Of a DNA stretch of 9,815 nucleotides, positions 1 through 6,648 are shown one piece after another. Within the stretch, counting starts at the first letter, position 1. Each line of letters starts with the position of its first letter. The notes under the pieces were generated by a model. It saw only the letters and a program-made list of their open reading frames with translations, made no database searches and was not told the origin of the DNA. Source of the DNA: Deltaproteobacteria bacterium (GTDB lineage: Bacteria; Desulfobacterota; Desulfobacteria; Desulfobacterales; Desulfobacteraceae); assembly GCA_019314105.1 (NCBI GenBank), contig JAFCZY010000136.1:1-9815 (forward strand), written 5' to 3'. A program made the position numbers and the translations under genes.

Positions 1-62
1 CCTGGATGACGAACCCTAAAGTTTAAGTCTAAGGTTTTTACACGTAAAGGAGATTAATTCAT

Positions 63-308
63 ATGGAAAACATCATTATTATTCCGGCAGTCGTACTTGC
101 TGTTTGGTATCTGTACCGCCGGTATAAAAAAGCCTTTGATTCAAAAAATTCGTCCTGTAGCGGGGGGTGCAGCGGCTGTTGTTCAAACAATAGCACCCCG
201 AACCCCGGCCCCTTCAAAGGACATACGGAACAACAACAAAAAAAATCAGGGGGTTACACGGTTAAAAGCAAACCCCAAGAGAGCAAGTCTGATAAAAAGA
301 GGTTTTGA
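63..308 (+). CDS. FeoB-associated Cys-rich membrane protein
   Basis: An 81-residue protein with one N-terminal membrane segment (about residues 3-18, IIIIPAVVLAVWYLY), then a basic stretch (RRYKK), a short cysteine cluster at about residues 32-40 (CSGGCSGCC) and a polar, lysine-rich tail. This layout is that of the small FeoB-associated Cys-rich membrane proteins found next to ferrous-iron transporter genes. Their role is not well defined; a part in iron handling at the inner membrane is assumed from context. The start is supported by AAAGGAG at 46-52, 10 bases before the ATG. feoB would be expected upstream, outside the window; the first 60 bases contain only short open tails that I cannot assign. 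The stop overlaps the start of the P-type ATPase relic that follows. Confident on family, not on function. Confidence 0.8.
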   Translation: MENIIIIPAVVLAVWYLYRRYKKAFDSKNSSCSGGCSGCCSNNSTPNPGPFKGHTEQQQKKSGGYTVKSKPQESKSDKKRF

Positions 309-511
309 CCAGATTAAAGAAAAACGTTTTTCTCTGGAAGCGTTTCTCGGTATGTCTATTCTTGTTGCCACAGGAGCAGGTGAGGCCCTTGGTCACCCTT
401 GAAATTCCGGTTGAAGATCTGGCAGAGGGGGATACCGTTGTCCTCCATACCGGGGAAAAGATCTCAGTGGATGGAATATATAGTTCTGGTAAGTACCAGA
501 CCCCATATTAA
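280..511 (+). pseudogene. Relic of a heavy-metal P-type ATPase (internal deletion, frameshift, truncation)
   Basis: Two adjoining pieces in different frames resemble consecutive parts of a metal-transporting P1B-type ATPase. The first (about 298-393) reads KEKRFSLEAFLGMSILVATG and then AGEAL, as in the membrane helix before the actuator domain. The second (about 392-480, next frame) reads IPVEDLAEGDTVVLHTGEKI followed by SVDG, the actuator-domain strand motif. In intact enzymes several dozen residues, including another helix, separate these pieces; here they abut. The first frame stops at 400-402, and the second loses similarity after SVDGI and stops at 509-511. No phosphorylation (DKTGT) or ATP-binding region follows. 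CCCTTG occurs at 386-391 and 396-401, around the junction. The exact left limit is uncertain because it overlaps the tail of the Cys-rich gene. This is almost certainly non-functional as a transporter. Confidence 0.7.
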
Positions 512-600
512 CGCTTGAGGGTGTTAAACCTGCACAAACATTTAATATGCACAGAAAAATTGATATGCAACATTTTTTAAGCACTGCCCCCGCTTTGATT

Positions 601-1581
601 TTATATCAGCTTTTTTATCCTTGACCAGGCATCGTAGGGAAGCTGGGCTCCCATGATCTGGCAGGCCTCATAGCCGCAGGCAGACGCGATTTGTCCACTT
701 TTTTCAATGGAAAATCCATGGGCAATTCCAAAAAGAAAACCAGCTGCCCAGAGATCTCCTGCCCCGGTTGTGTCTATGGGATCGTTTCCTGACTGGGCTT
801 GAATTCTTGTTATAGTACCATTGTATGATACATAACTGCCTCTTTTGCCAAGTTTCAAGACAGCATATGTGACATGTCGAGACATTTTTTCAATGGCTTT
901 TTGTTCATCATCGTACCCGGTATATGCACGGGCTTCATCTTCATTGGCAATAAGGATATCAACAGAATTTTTTATTATATCTTCAAGAATGTCCCTTGCG
1001 GCATTGACCACTTCAAAACTTGCAAGATCCAGGGCAATAAGAGATCCGGAAGCTTTGGCCGCTTTTATTGCAGCCATCATCAAATCCCTGTTAAATAAAA
1101 GGTATCCTTCAATCATGGAAATGGCAGTGTCTTTAAACATGTCAGAAGTGATGAGTTCGGGATCAAGTTCTGTGGATGCACCAAGGAAGGTAAACATGGA
1201 TCGCTGGGCATCCGGAGTAATGATGGATAAGACTTTGCCCGTGGGAGAGCCTGAGATTGAAACAATAGGCTCAACATTGCATTTAACTATCTGTTTTTCA
1301 AATGCCTGGCCATATCCATCATTGCCCCTTCTGCCGATAAATCTGGCATCACCGCCAAGGTTTCCGACACCGACAATGGTATTGCATGCAGCACCGCCGG
1401 GAACAACCATAGGTGTTTGGTCTGATTCAGATAAAATAACATTGATATCCCTGTTTCCCACAAGGGTCATTCCCCCTTTTTCTTTTCCAAGGGTTGTTAA
1501 AAATTGGTCAGATTCATTGATTAAAATATCAACCAGTGCGGAACCGATCCCTGTAATTCTTGTTACTTTGTTTTTCGGCAT
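601..1581 (-). CDS. Adenosine kinase (PfkB/ribokinase family)
   Basis: A 326-residue PfkB-family kinase. The N-terminal GIGSALVDIL (11-20) and KGGMTLV (35-41) resemble bacterial adenosine-kinase-type members. The first PfkB signature is PGGAACNTIVGVGNLGGDAR (61-80). The second, DTTGAGDLWAAGFL (270-283), carries the anion hole and the likely catalytic base Asp276. The likely reaction is ATP + adenosine to ADP + AMP, in the cytoplasm. The substrate call rests on this subfamily look plus the neighbours metK and ahcY, since AhcY releases adenosine; a ribokinase-like sugar kinase is the alternative. The reading frame is open 32 codons further upstream, but I chose the ATG at 1581: it has GGAG five bases before it, matches the family N-terminus, and the longer start would lie inside the promoter -35. 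It is divergent from metK. No convincing terminator was seen downstream. Confidence 0.85.
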   Translation of the reverse strand: MPKNKVTRITGIGSALVDILINESDQFLTTLGKEKGGMTLVGNRDINVILSESDQTPMVVPGGAACNTIVGVGNLGGDARFIGRRGNDGYGQAFEKQIVKCNVEPIVSISGSPTGKVLSIITPDAQRSMFTFLGASTELDPELITSDMFKDTAISMIEGYLLFNRDLMMAAIKAAKASGSLIALDLASFEVVNAARDILEDIIKNSVDILIANEDEARAYTGYDDEQKAIEKMSRHVTYAVLKLGKRGSYVSYNGTITRIQAQSGNDPIDTTGAGDLWAAGFLFGIAHGFSIEKSGQIASACGYEACQIMGAQLPYDAWSRIKKLI

Positions 1582-1649
1582 ATTTTCTCCAGGAGTATAT
1601 GGTTGGTTTACATTGATTTTTAGTAGCCCCGTATTTAAAATTAACTTAA

Positions 1650-1677
1650 AGGATAAAAATTGTGAGCAAATTGTCAA
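1650..1677 (-). promoter_or_regulatory. Candidate sigma70-type promoter of the adenosine kinase gene
   Basis: Read on the minus strand: TTGACA (1677-1672), a 16-base spacer, then TATCCT (1655-1650), giving a start near 1643 and a leader of about 60 bases before the ATG at 1581. The -35 is a perfect match and the -10 matches at four of six positions. Confidence 0.55.
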
Positions 1678-1725
1678 GTAATTTGTGATTTTTTCGAAAA
1701 TGAAATAATTATGGTGAAGATGAGC

Positions 1726-1773
1726 CCGGCATCATGTTAGTGACAAATAGAAATGTCCGGCATCATTGACAAA
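1726..1773 (+). repeat. Repeated CCGGCATCAT...TGACAAA element in the adenosine kinase/metK divergent spacer
   Basis: CCGGCATCAT occurs at 1726-1735 and 1757-1766, 31 bases apart (about three helical turns). Each is followed by TGACAAA (1741-1747 after five extra bases, and 1767-1773 directly). The second copy overlaps the predicted metK -35. The paired arrangement between divergent promoters looks like an operator, but no known regulator is recognised. Confidence 0.5.
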
Positions 1774-1794
1774 GAGAAAATAAAAACTTATTAA
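1766..1794 (+). promoter_or_regulatory. Candidate sigma70-type promoter of metK
   Basis: TTGACA at 1766-1771, a 17-base spacer and TATTAA at 1789-1794 predict a start near 1801 and a leader of about 60 bases. That leader is too short and AT-rich for a known SAM riboswitch, and no such fold was seen. TATTAATTAT occurs twice, at 1789-1798 and 1808-1817, so an alternative -10 or protein site is possible. Confidence 0.55.
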
Positions 1795-1861
1795 TTATAG
1801 CTGTAAATATTAATTATGTATGAATAAAATAGACGACCTAAAAATATAAAAGGAGTTTGAA

Positions 1862-3037
1862 ATGTCAGAAAAACAATCTTATATGTTTACCTCTGAGTCT
1901 GTAACGGAAGGTCACCCTGATAAAGTGGCAGATGCCATATCGGACGGTATCCTTGATGCCATTATGGCCCAGGATAGAAAATGCAGGGTTGCCTGTGAGA
2001 CATTGGTGACAACAGGTCTTGCAATGGTTGCAGGAGAAATTACCACAGATTGTTATGTAGATATTCCCAATGTAGTTAGAAACACCATCAAAGACATTGG
2101 ATATAACTCTTCAAATATGGGATTTGACTGGCAGACCTGCTCGGTTGTTACGAGTATAGATCAGCAATCCACTGATATAGCCCAGGGGGTTGATGAAGGC
2201 GCAGGACTTTACAAAGAACAGGGGGCCGGTGATCAGGGAATAATGTTTGGGTTTGCCACCAACGAAACCCCGGAGCTGATGCCCATGCCGATTATTTATG
2301 CTCATAAATTGACCAAACGGCTGGCCCAGGTCAGAAAAAATGGCGCCCTTGATTTTTTAAGACCGGATGGGAAATCCCAGGTAACCATTGAATATATGAA
2401 CGGCGGTCATCCCAAAAGAGTGGATACTATTGTTATTTCATCACAGCATTCTCCTGATGTGTCCTATGATGATTTAAAGGCAGCCATCATAAAAGAAGTG
2501 ATTCAAAAAGTGATTCCCGAAGATATGATAGATGGGGATACAAGATTTTTTATTAATCCCACAGGACGGTTTGTTGTGGGCGGCCCCATGGGAGACTGCG
2601 GTGTTACCGGTCGAAAAATCATTGTAGATACCTATGGCGGTCAGGGCAACCATGGGGGGGGGTGCTTTTCCGGAAAAGACCCTTCCAAAGTTGACAGGAG
2701 CGCATCCTACATGGGAAGATATATTGCAAAGAACCTTGTCGCATCAGGAATCGCAGACAAATGTGAGGTTCAGGTGGCTTACGCAATCGGTGTTGCCCAA
2801 CCTGTATCCCTTCTTGTCGATTTTAAGGGAACCGGGAAAATAACGGAATTCAAAGCAATTGAAATTGTCAAAGAGATATTTGATCTGAGACCTGCGGCAA
2901 TTATTGAAACACTGGATCTTTTACGCCCGATTTACAGGAAAACATCAGCGTATGGACATTTTGGAAGGAAAGATCCTGATTTTTACTGGGAAAGAACAGA
3001 CAAGGCAGATCAAATAAAGGAGATGGCCGGACTATAG
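1862..3037 (+). CDS. metK: S-adenosylmethionine synthetase (methionine adenosyltransferase)
   Basis: A 391-residue enzyme of normal family length that makes SAM from methionine and ATP, releasing phosphate and pyrophosphate, in the cytoplasm. The N-terminal ATP-site motif [12 protein letters not shown] spans residues 10-21, with His18 the conserved catalytic histidine position. Signature 1 is [12 protein letters not shown] (121-132). Signature 2 is [17 protein letters not shown] (265-281), the phosphate-binding loop, with Cys268 where many homologues have Ala. The ATG at 1862 has AAGGAG six bases upstream. A run of nine G at 2654-2662 lies in the HGGGC codons and could be prone to slippage or sequencing error, but the frame is intact. 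It is divergent from the adenosine kinase gene and followed by a strong terminator, so it is likely monocistronic. Confidence 0.98.
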   Translation: MSEKQSYMFTSESVTEGHPDKVADAISDGILDAIMAQDRKCRVACETLVTTGLAMVAGEITTDCYVDIPNVVRNTIKDIGYNSSNMGFDWQTCSVVTSIDQQSTDIAQGVDEGAGLYKEQGAGDQGIMFGFATNETPELMPMPIIYAHKLTKRLAQVRKNGALDFLRPDGKSQVTIEYMNGGHPKRVDTIVISSQHSPDVSYDDLKAAIIKEVIQKVIPEDMIDGDTRFFINPTGRFVVGGPMGDCGVTGRKIIVDTYGGQGNHGGGCFSGKDPSKVDRSASYMGRYIAKNLVASGIADKCEVQVAYAIGVAQPVSLLVDFKGTGKITEFKAIEIVKEIFDLRPAAIIETLDLLRPIYRKTSAYGHFGRKDPDFYWERTDKADQIKEMAGL

Positions 3038-3066
3038 CCCACCATTCCAAACGGTATTGGTTTTTT

Positions 3067-3112
3067 AAAAAGTCGCCTGAACTTTATGGTTTAAGTTTAA
3101 GCGGCTTTTTTT
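3067..3112 (+). terminator. Rho-independent terminator of metK
   Basis: AAAAAGTCGC (3067-3076) pairs with GCGGCTTTTT (3101-3110) with one G-T pair. After one mismatch the stem extends through TGAACTT with AAGTTTA, leaving an eight-base loop and ending in a T run. It sits 30 bases after the metK stop and separates metK from the ahcY promoter. Confidence 0.88.
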
Positions 3113-3113
3113 A

Positions 3114-3142
3114 TTGACATTAAAAATGGATGCTTGTATTTT
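3114..3142 (+). promoter_or_regulatory. Candidate sigma70-type promoter of ahcY
   Basis: TTGACA at 3114-3119, a 17-base spacer and TATTTT at 3137-3142 give a predicted start near 3149, just upstream of the palindrome at 3157-3176. It begins directly after the metK terminator, so ahcY appears to be transcribed independently. Confidence 0.55.
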
Positions 3143-3156
3143 AGACACAAAACAAC

Positions 3157-3176
3157 ATATCAATATATTTTGATAT
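3157..3176 (+). promoter_or_regulatory. 20-bp near-perfect palindrome, candidate operator of ahcY
   Basis: ATATCAATAT is followed directly by ATTTTGATAT; the two halves are inverted copies matching at nine of ten positions. The site lies about 8-27 bases after the predicted start and just before the ribosome binding site, where a bound repressor would block transcription. SahR, an ArsR-type S-adenosylhomocysteine-responsive repressor, is known to control SAM-cycle genes in Proteobacteria including deltaproteobacteria. Assigning this palindrome to SahR is inference, as no regulator gene is in the window. Confidence 0.5.
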
Positions 3177-3203
3177 TTGATAAATTTAACAAGGAGTTTT
3201 AAA

Positions 3204-4649
3204 ATGTTACAATCAAATAAAGGCCCTTCTTATATCGACCGCGACTTTAGTTTGAAATACAAAATCAAGGACATCACCCTTGCAGAAGAAGGACATAAGG
3301 ACATGCAGCTTTCAGAAAAAGAGATGCCGGGGCTCATGGCTATCAGGAAGAAATATGGTTCAGAAAAGCCATTTAAGGGTTTGAAAATCATGGGCAGTCT
3401 TCATATGACCATTCAGACCGCCATGCTTATCGATACCCTTTATGAACTGGGAGCTGATATCAGATGGGCATCCTGCAATATCTTTTCCACTCAGGATCAC
3501 GCTGCGGCAGCCATTGCCGAAAAAGGATCTGCAGCCGTATTTGCATGGAAAGGGGAGACCCTTGAGGAATTCTGGTGGTGTACGGAACAGGCACTGATCT
3601 GGCCGGATGGTTCAGGCCCCGATCTGATTGTGGACGATGGAGGGGATGCAACCCTTTATGTTCATCAGGGCGTGAAAGTGGAAAAAGACCCTTCTTTGCT
3701 GGAGAATAAAACCAACAGCCTGGATGAGAAATGTCTGATGGACCGGATGAAAGTAAGTGTTATGGAAGACCCCAAAAAATGGACTCATATTGCCAAACAG
3801 ATCCGTGGGGTATCAGAGGAGACAACAACCGGTGTTCACAGACTGTATCAGCTGGCCGGGAAAAAGGAACTGCTGTTTCCAGCCATCAATGTCAACGACT
3901 CCGTGACCAAATCCAAATTTGATAATCTTTACGGATGCCGGGAGTCTCTTGCCGACGGGATCAAAAGGGCGACCGATGTCATGCTCGCCGGTAAAACTGT
4001 TATTGTGGCTGGATACGGGGATGTCGGTAAAGGGTGTGCCGCATCCATGAAAGGATATGGCGCCATTGTCTGGGTCACTGAAATTGATCCGATTTGTGCA
4101 CTCCAGGCAGCCATGGAAGGCTACAGAGTAGTGACAATGGAAGAGGCTGCTTCCTATGGAGATATCTTTGTGACAGCCACCGGGAATTACCATGTTATTA
4201 CGGGCGAACATATTGAACAGATGAAGGATGAATCCATTATCTGTAATATCGGACATTTTGATAGTGAAATAGAGATGAGTTATCTGGAGAATAATCCAAA
4301 GGCTGTAAAAATAACTATTAAACCCCAGGTGGATAAGTGGACATTGGAATCCGGCCGGTCCGTTATCGTTCTTGCTGAAGGAAGACTTGTGAACCTGGGG
4401 TGTGCAACGGGCCATCCCAGCTTTGTGATGAGCAGCAGCTTTTCAAACCAGACTCTGGCCCAGATCAAGCTGGCCAAAGAGGATCTTGAAAATAAAGTCT
4501 ACACACTGCCAAAGGAGCTTGATGAGGAAGTGGCAAGATTTCACTTGAAAAATCTTTCTGTAACCCTGACCCAGATGACCCAGGAACAGTCGGATTATCT
4601 TGGAATTCCCATCAATGGCCCGTTTAAGGCAGACATTTACAAGTATTAG
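3204..4649 (+). CDS. ahcY: Adenosylhomocysteinase (SAH hydrolase)
   Basis: A 481-residue enzyme that splits S-adenosylhomocysteine reversibly into homocysteine and adenosine, using bound NAD, in the cytoplasm. It relieves product inhibition of methyltransferases. Signature 1 includes [16 protein letters not shown] (90-105). Substrate residues are visible in HMTIQTA (67-73), DDGGD (144-148), SEETTTG (204-210) and [10 protein letters not shown] (236-245). The Rossmann NAD loop is AGYGDVGKG (269-277), and HPSFVMS (404-410) is typical. The C-terminus, [10 protein letters not shown], keeps the Lys and Tyr that contact NAD in the neighbouring subunit, though family members usually have His where Ile478 sits. 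The length fits the longer bacterial form. The frame is open nine codons upstream (TTG at 3177), but the ATG at 3204 with AAGGAG seven bases before it is preferred. Confidence 0.98.
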   Translation: MLQSNKGPSYIDRDFSLKYKIKDITLAEEGHKDMQLSEKEMPGLMAIRKKYGSEKPFKGLKIMGSLHMTIQTAMLIDTLYELGADIRWASCNIFSTQDHAAAAIAEKGSAAVFAWKGETLEEFWWCTEQALIWPDGSGPDLIVDDGGDATLYVHQGVKVEKDPSLLENKTNSLDEKCLMDRMKVSVMEDPKKWTHIAKQIRGVSEETTTGVHRLYQLAGKKELLFPAINVNDSVTKSKFDNLYGCRESLADGIKRATDVMLAGKTVIVAGYGDVGKGCAASMKGYGAIVWVTEIDPICALQAAMEGYRVVTMEEAASYGDIFVTATGNYHVITGEHIEQMKDESIICNIGHFDSEIEMSYLENNPKAVKITIKPQVDKWTLESGRSVIVLAEGRLVNLGCATGHPSFVMSSSFSNQTLAQIKLAKEDLENKVYTLPKELDEEVARFHLKNLSVTLTQMTQEQSDYLGIPINGPFKADIYKY

Positions 4650-4984
4650 GTTCTCTTTTTGCCTGTGGGGAAAGACCGTGATATTTTATTAGTTCAAAAT
4701 TTTGAACCCGCCGTCACTGTTTGTTTATTTAATTATTTTAGTGTGTTGCAAGTTTGTTGAAAAATAGAGCGTTTTATGGGTTCAAAATTTTAAATTTTTG
4801 ATGCAGGAGAAAGCAAAGAATGTCTTTCCAATTTTCATAAAGTGAATACAATAATTTGCTGGAATGATTGAGTATCAATTGTTTTGCGGTTTGATGAAAT
4901 AAAATTAAAAGGAATGGCATGGGAATTGCTTTATAACTCTTTAACATATAAGAAGATTAATTTTTTCATCTTTTTTTCCTTTTC
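4650..4984. other. Gene-poor spacer downstream of ahcY
   Basis: About 335 AT-rich bases between the ahcY stop and the next terminator. I found no supported coding region: only very short reading frames without a well-placed ribosome binding site. It holds a palindrome and a 14-bp inverted repeat (listed separately). Since no terminator follows the ahcY stop directly, it may be a long 3' untranslated region or encode a small RNA; neither can be shown from sequence alone. Confidence 0.5.
4692..4791. repeat. Perfect 16-bp palindrome within a 14-bp inverted repeat pair
   Basis: GTTCAAAATTTTGAAC at 4692-4707 is a perfect palindrome. Overlapping it, AAAATTTTGAACCC (4696-4709) is exactly inverted as GGGTTCAAAATTTT (4778-4791), with 68 bases between. 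No T run follows to make it a terminator. It could be an RNA fold, a protein site or the ends of a small degenerate element. Confidence 0.55.
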
Positions 4985-5021
4985 TTAAAAAGGCTGCTTT
5001 CAAAAAAAGTAGCCTTTTTAA
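4985..5021. terminator. Bidirectional intrinsic terminator between ahcY and the selenoprotein gene
   Basis: TTAAAAAGGCTGCTTT (4985-5000) pairs with AAAGTAGCCTTTTTAA (5006-5021) over 16 positions with one G-T pair and a five-base loop. A-runs on the left and T-runs on the right make it work on both strands, so it can end both converging transcription units. Confidence 0.88.
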
Positions 5022-5063
5022 GTTTTAATTCCAGGCAAATATGCAAAATCAGTATCCACAGGT

Positions 5064-5282
5064 CTATTTTTTTATAAGTTTAATGATTTCATCATTGTCC
5101 GGGAATCGTTTCGTCTGATGTTTTGAGAAGATAGTCTTTTCATCTACAATAATATCATAAATACCGTTTGATCCCGGGATTAATTCAGGATTAATTCCAA
5201 ACTCTTTTTTTATCCTATCTGCCAGACCGGCAGCTCGTGGTTCGTAGTTTCAGACGGTACAATAGTTAATTTTGATATCCAT
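5064..5282 (-). CDS. SelW/Rdx-family selenoprotein with in-frame UGA (Cys-x-x-Sec)
   Basis: Reading UGA as selenocysteine gives a 72-residue protein that begins MDIKINYCTV-U-NYEPRAAGLA and ends at TAG (5064-5066). The UGA is at 5252-5250. A YC-x-x-(C/U) motif before N-Y-x-P-R-A, then LIPGSNGIYDIIVD, IFSKHQTKRFP and a terminal helix, is the thioredoxin-like Rdx (SelW/SelT/SelH) layout; the family usually has 70-100 residues. Such proteins are thought to be redox proteins, but their partners are mostly unknown. A SECIS-like hairpin follows the UGA. The ATG is preceded by AAAGGGA, about six bases away, and lies 11 bases after the stop of the upstream membrane-protein gene, so the two are probably cotranscribed. 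There is no alternative ATG after the UGA, so ordinary gene calling would miss it. The selenocysteine machinery must be elsewhere in the genome. Confidence 0.88.
5219..5233 (-). promoter_or_regulatory. Bacterial SECIS-like hairpin for the UGA at 5252-5250
   Basis: On the coding strand CTGCC (5233-5229), loop GGTCT (5228-5224) and GGCAG (5223-5219) form a five-pair GC-rich hairpin starting 16 bases after the UGA. The loop carries a GGTCT like the AGGUCU loop of the E. coli fdhF SECIS recognised by SelB, and the distance from UGA to loop (21 bases) lies in the usual bacterial range. Confidence 0.75.
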
Positions 5283-5293
5283 GCGTGTCCCTT

Positions 5294-5929
5294 TCATCTG
5301 TTAATTTTATTTTTTTTATCTTTATTGTCGGTGATAAATTTTTTTATTTTTTTCAGATAGGGGATCAATACAATAATGACAATAGCAGCAAACAGATACT
5401 GGATCATGTGATATCGCTGTTCTAAAAAATCAAAGCAGTAAAACCAGATAATGATGGCGCTCAGGGTACCCATAAGCGTGGCGGTAAAATTTTTGAGAAA
5501 GCTTAATCTGATTATATATCCGATAATAGACCCCATCACCGGTCCGGTTACGGGTAGGGGAGCCATGACAAAGAGAAAAATGCCGATCCATCCGAAGGGT
5601 TCTATTTTTTCTTTTTTCTCAAGGGCTTTTCCGTGCAGACGGGCCATGAATTTTATCAGCCATTCGTTCCTTAAATAATTGGTGGTACTTAATACAAAGG
5701 CGGCATAGGTGAAACAGACGATAAGGACTTCAATATAAAAATTATAAAAAATAGTGGGAAAGGTGCCAAATCCATTATAAATACACAGGCCAATGCCAGC
5801 GGCCCGGCCACCGACCGTATGGGCAATAAAAACAAGGACAAGCGTTTTTGCTATTTGAATTTCGGTGATACCATAGAATCCGATAACAGCCATGAGCAGA
5901 AAAATGGTATTTAACAGGGTATGTCTCAT
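5294..5929 (-). CDS. Small multi-drug export family membrane protein (COG2426-like)
   Basis: A 211-residue integral membrane protein with about five to six hydrophobic segments (near 5-20, 25-52, 62-82, 112-140, 148-165 and 175-192) and a lysine-rich cytoplasmic-looking tail. The central motif GWIGIFLFVMAPLPVTGPVM (about 113-132) matches the G-x-x-G-I-F-L-F-V-x-x-P-L-P-x-T-G core of the Sm_multidrug_ex family. That name comes from early annotation; the transported substrate is not established. The start at ATG 5929 has only a weak upstream purine stretch but lies about 36 bases after a good promoter, with an in-frame stop just upstream. The gene is followed after 11 bases by the SelW-like selenoprotein gene, suggesting a two-gene operon. 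Confidence 0.75.
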   Translation of the reverse strand: MRHTLLNTIFLLMAVIGFYGITEIQIAKTLVLVFIAHTVGGRAAGIGLCIYNGFGTFPTIFYNFYIEVLIVCFTYAAFVLSTTNYLRNEWLIKFMARLHGKALEKKEKIEPFGWIGIFLFVMAPLPVTGPVMGSIIGYIIRLSFLKNFTATLMGTLSAIIIWFYCFDFLEQRYHMIQYLFAAIVIIVLIPYLKKIKKFITDNKDKKNKINR

Positions 5930-5970
5930 CTTTATTTTATCATTTTAAGGTTATTATTTCAGTCAGAAAC

Positions 5971-5999
5971 TTAATAGTGCAAGACAAGAATATTGTCAA
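5971..5999 (-). promoter_or_regulatory. Candidate promoter of the membrane protein-selenoprotein operon
   Basis: On the minus strand TTGACA (5999-5994), a 17-base spacer and TATTAA (5976-5971) predict a start near 5965, about 36 bases before the ATG at 5929. Confidence 0.55.
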
Positions 6000-6030
6000 G
6001 AATTACGTGCCTTCTATTTTTATTCAATGG

Positions 6031-6076
6031 TGTCCGGTTAGGGGCTTGCTTTGGAGATTAACATTTTACCCGGACA
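6031..6076. repeat. Inverted repeat TGTCCGG/CCGGACA downstream of the YbgC-like gene
   Basis: TGTCCGG (6031-6037) and CCGGACA (6070-6076) can form a seven-pair stem with a 32-base loop. It follows the stop of the thioesterase gene (6096) on the minus strand but lacks a T run, so it is not a standard terminator. Confidence 0.3.
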
Positions 6077-6095
6077 ATTTTATCCTTGCCTCTAA

Positions 6096-6524
6096 TCAGA
6101 CAGGTGAAAAGCGAGATGAAAATGGCTCAGGGGGAGTCGTAATCTTATTTTTGGTAAAGTCAAAGAAAACAATGCCGGTTTTTGCAAGTATGACTAAGTT
6201 GCCGGTTTTTGTATTTGTTACCCGGTAGAATAGATCACACCCATATTTGTTAAAGTTACCCGCACCTATTTCAAATTTTAAATTATCGCCATAAAACGAT
6301 TGCGATTTATATGAAACAGAAAGATCTGAAATAACCAATGCTTTTCCGGCAATATCTGGTTTTGAAAAACCAAAATTTTTCAGAAACATCACCCTTGCTT
6401 CATGAATGAGGGAAACAAAGGCATCATCGCCAACATGATTACCATAATTTATATCTGTCAGTCTTACTGCAAGTTCAGTTTCAAAAATAAAATCTTCTAT
6501 CATTTTAATTTTAGTTTGTTCCAT
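6096..6524 (-). CDS. YbgC/4-hydroxybenzoyl-CoA-type acyl-CoA thioesterase (hotdog fold)
   Basis: A 142-residue single-domain hotdog protein. The segment TDINYGNHVGDDAFVSLIHE (23-42), continuing AR, corresponds to the 4HBT/YbgC motif in which an Asp, an Asn and a His precede the long helix with E-x-R. Asp24 is the best candidate for the catalytic acid, with His30 in the usual GHV-like position (here NHV). VISDLSVSYKSQSFYGDNLK (64-83) is the typical central strand region. It should hydrolyse an acyl-CoA thioester in the cytoplasm; the acyl group cannot be predicted. Start: AAAGGA stands about six bases before the ATG at 6524. It lies about 120 bases after the FadH-like reductase gene on the same strand, so cotranscription is possible but unproven. 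It ends in a short proline-rich tail. Confidence 0.8.
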   Translation of the reverse strand: MEQTKIKMIEDFIFETELAVRLTDINYGNHVGDDAFVSLIHEARVMFLKNFGFSKPDIAGKALVISDLSVSYKSQSFYGDNLKFEIGAGNFNKYGCDLFYRVTNTKTGNLVILAKTGIVFFDFTKNKITTPPEPFSSRFSPV

Positions 6525-6648
6525 GATCGTCCTTTATTTTTATGTAACACTTGCCGGAATTTATATTGGAATTGACATTCTCCTTTATTTCCTTAGAGGC
6601 ATATTCCCTTATTGTCAAGAACAAATTGTTTAAATGGATAGGTATCTT

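Noticed and set aside
1..62. Possible 3' end of an upstream gene
   Set aside because: Short open tails end at 17-19 and 24-26, but they are too short to assign to feoB or any gene.
393..584. A 63-codon open frame on the minus strand
   Set aside because: It overlaps the P-type ATPase relic in antisense and has no ribosome binding site or known family.
845..1681. A 278-codon open frame on the plus strand
   Set aside because: It lies antisense to the adenosine kinase gene, has no family resemblance, and the minus-strand product carries clear PfkB motifs.
1801..1861. SAM or SAH riboswitch in the metK leader
   Set aside because: The predicted leader is only about 60 AT-rich bases with no multi-helix fold or known conserved core.
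3813..4415. A 200-codon open frame on the minus strand
   Set aside because: It is antisense to the well-conserved ahcY and shows no recognisable domain.
4870..4988. Short open frame containing GMAWELLYNSLTYKKINFF
   Set aside because: No proper start with a spaced ribosome binding site, low-complexity end, no family recognised, and it runs into the terminator stem.
6596..6618. Promoter for the YbgC-like gene with TTGACA at 6618-6613 on the minus strand
   Set aside because: A perfect -35 is present, but nothing close to a -10 lies at 16-18 bases.
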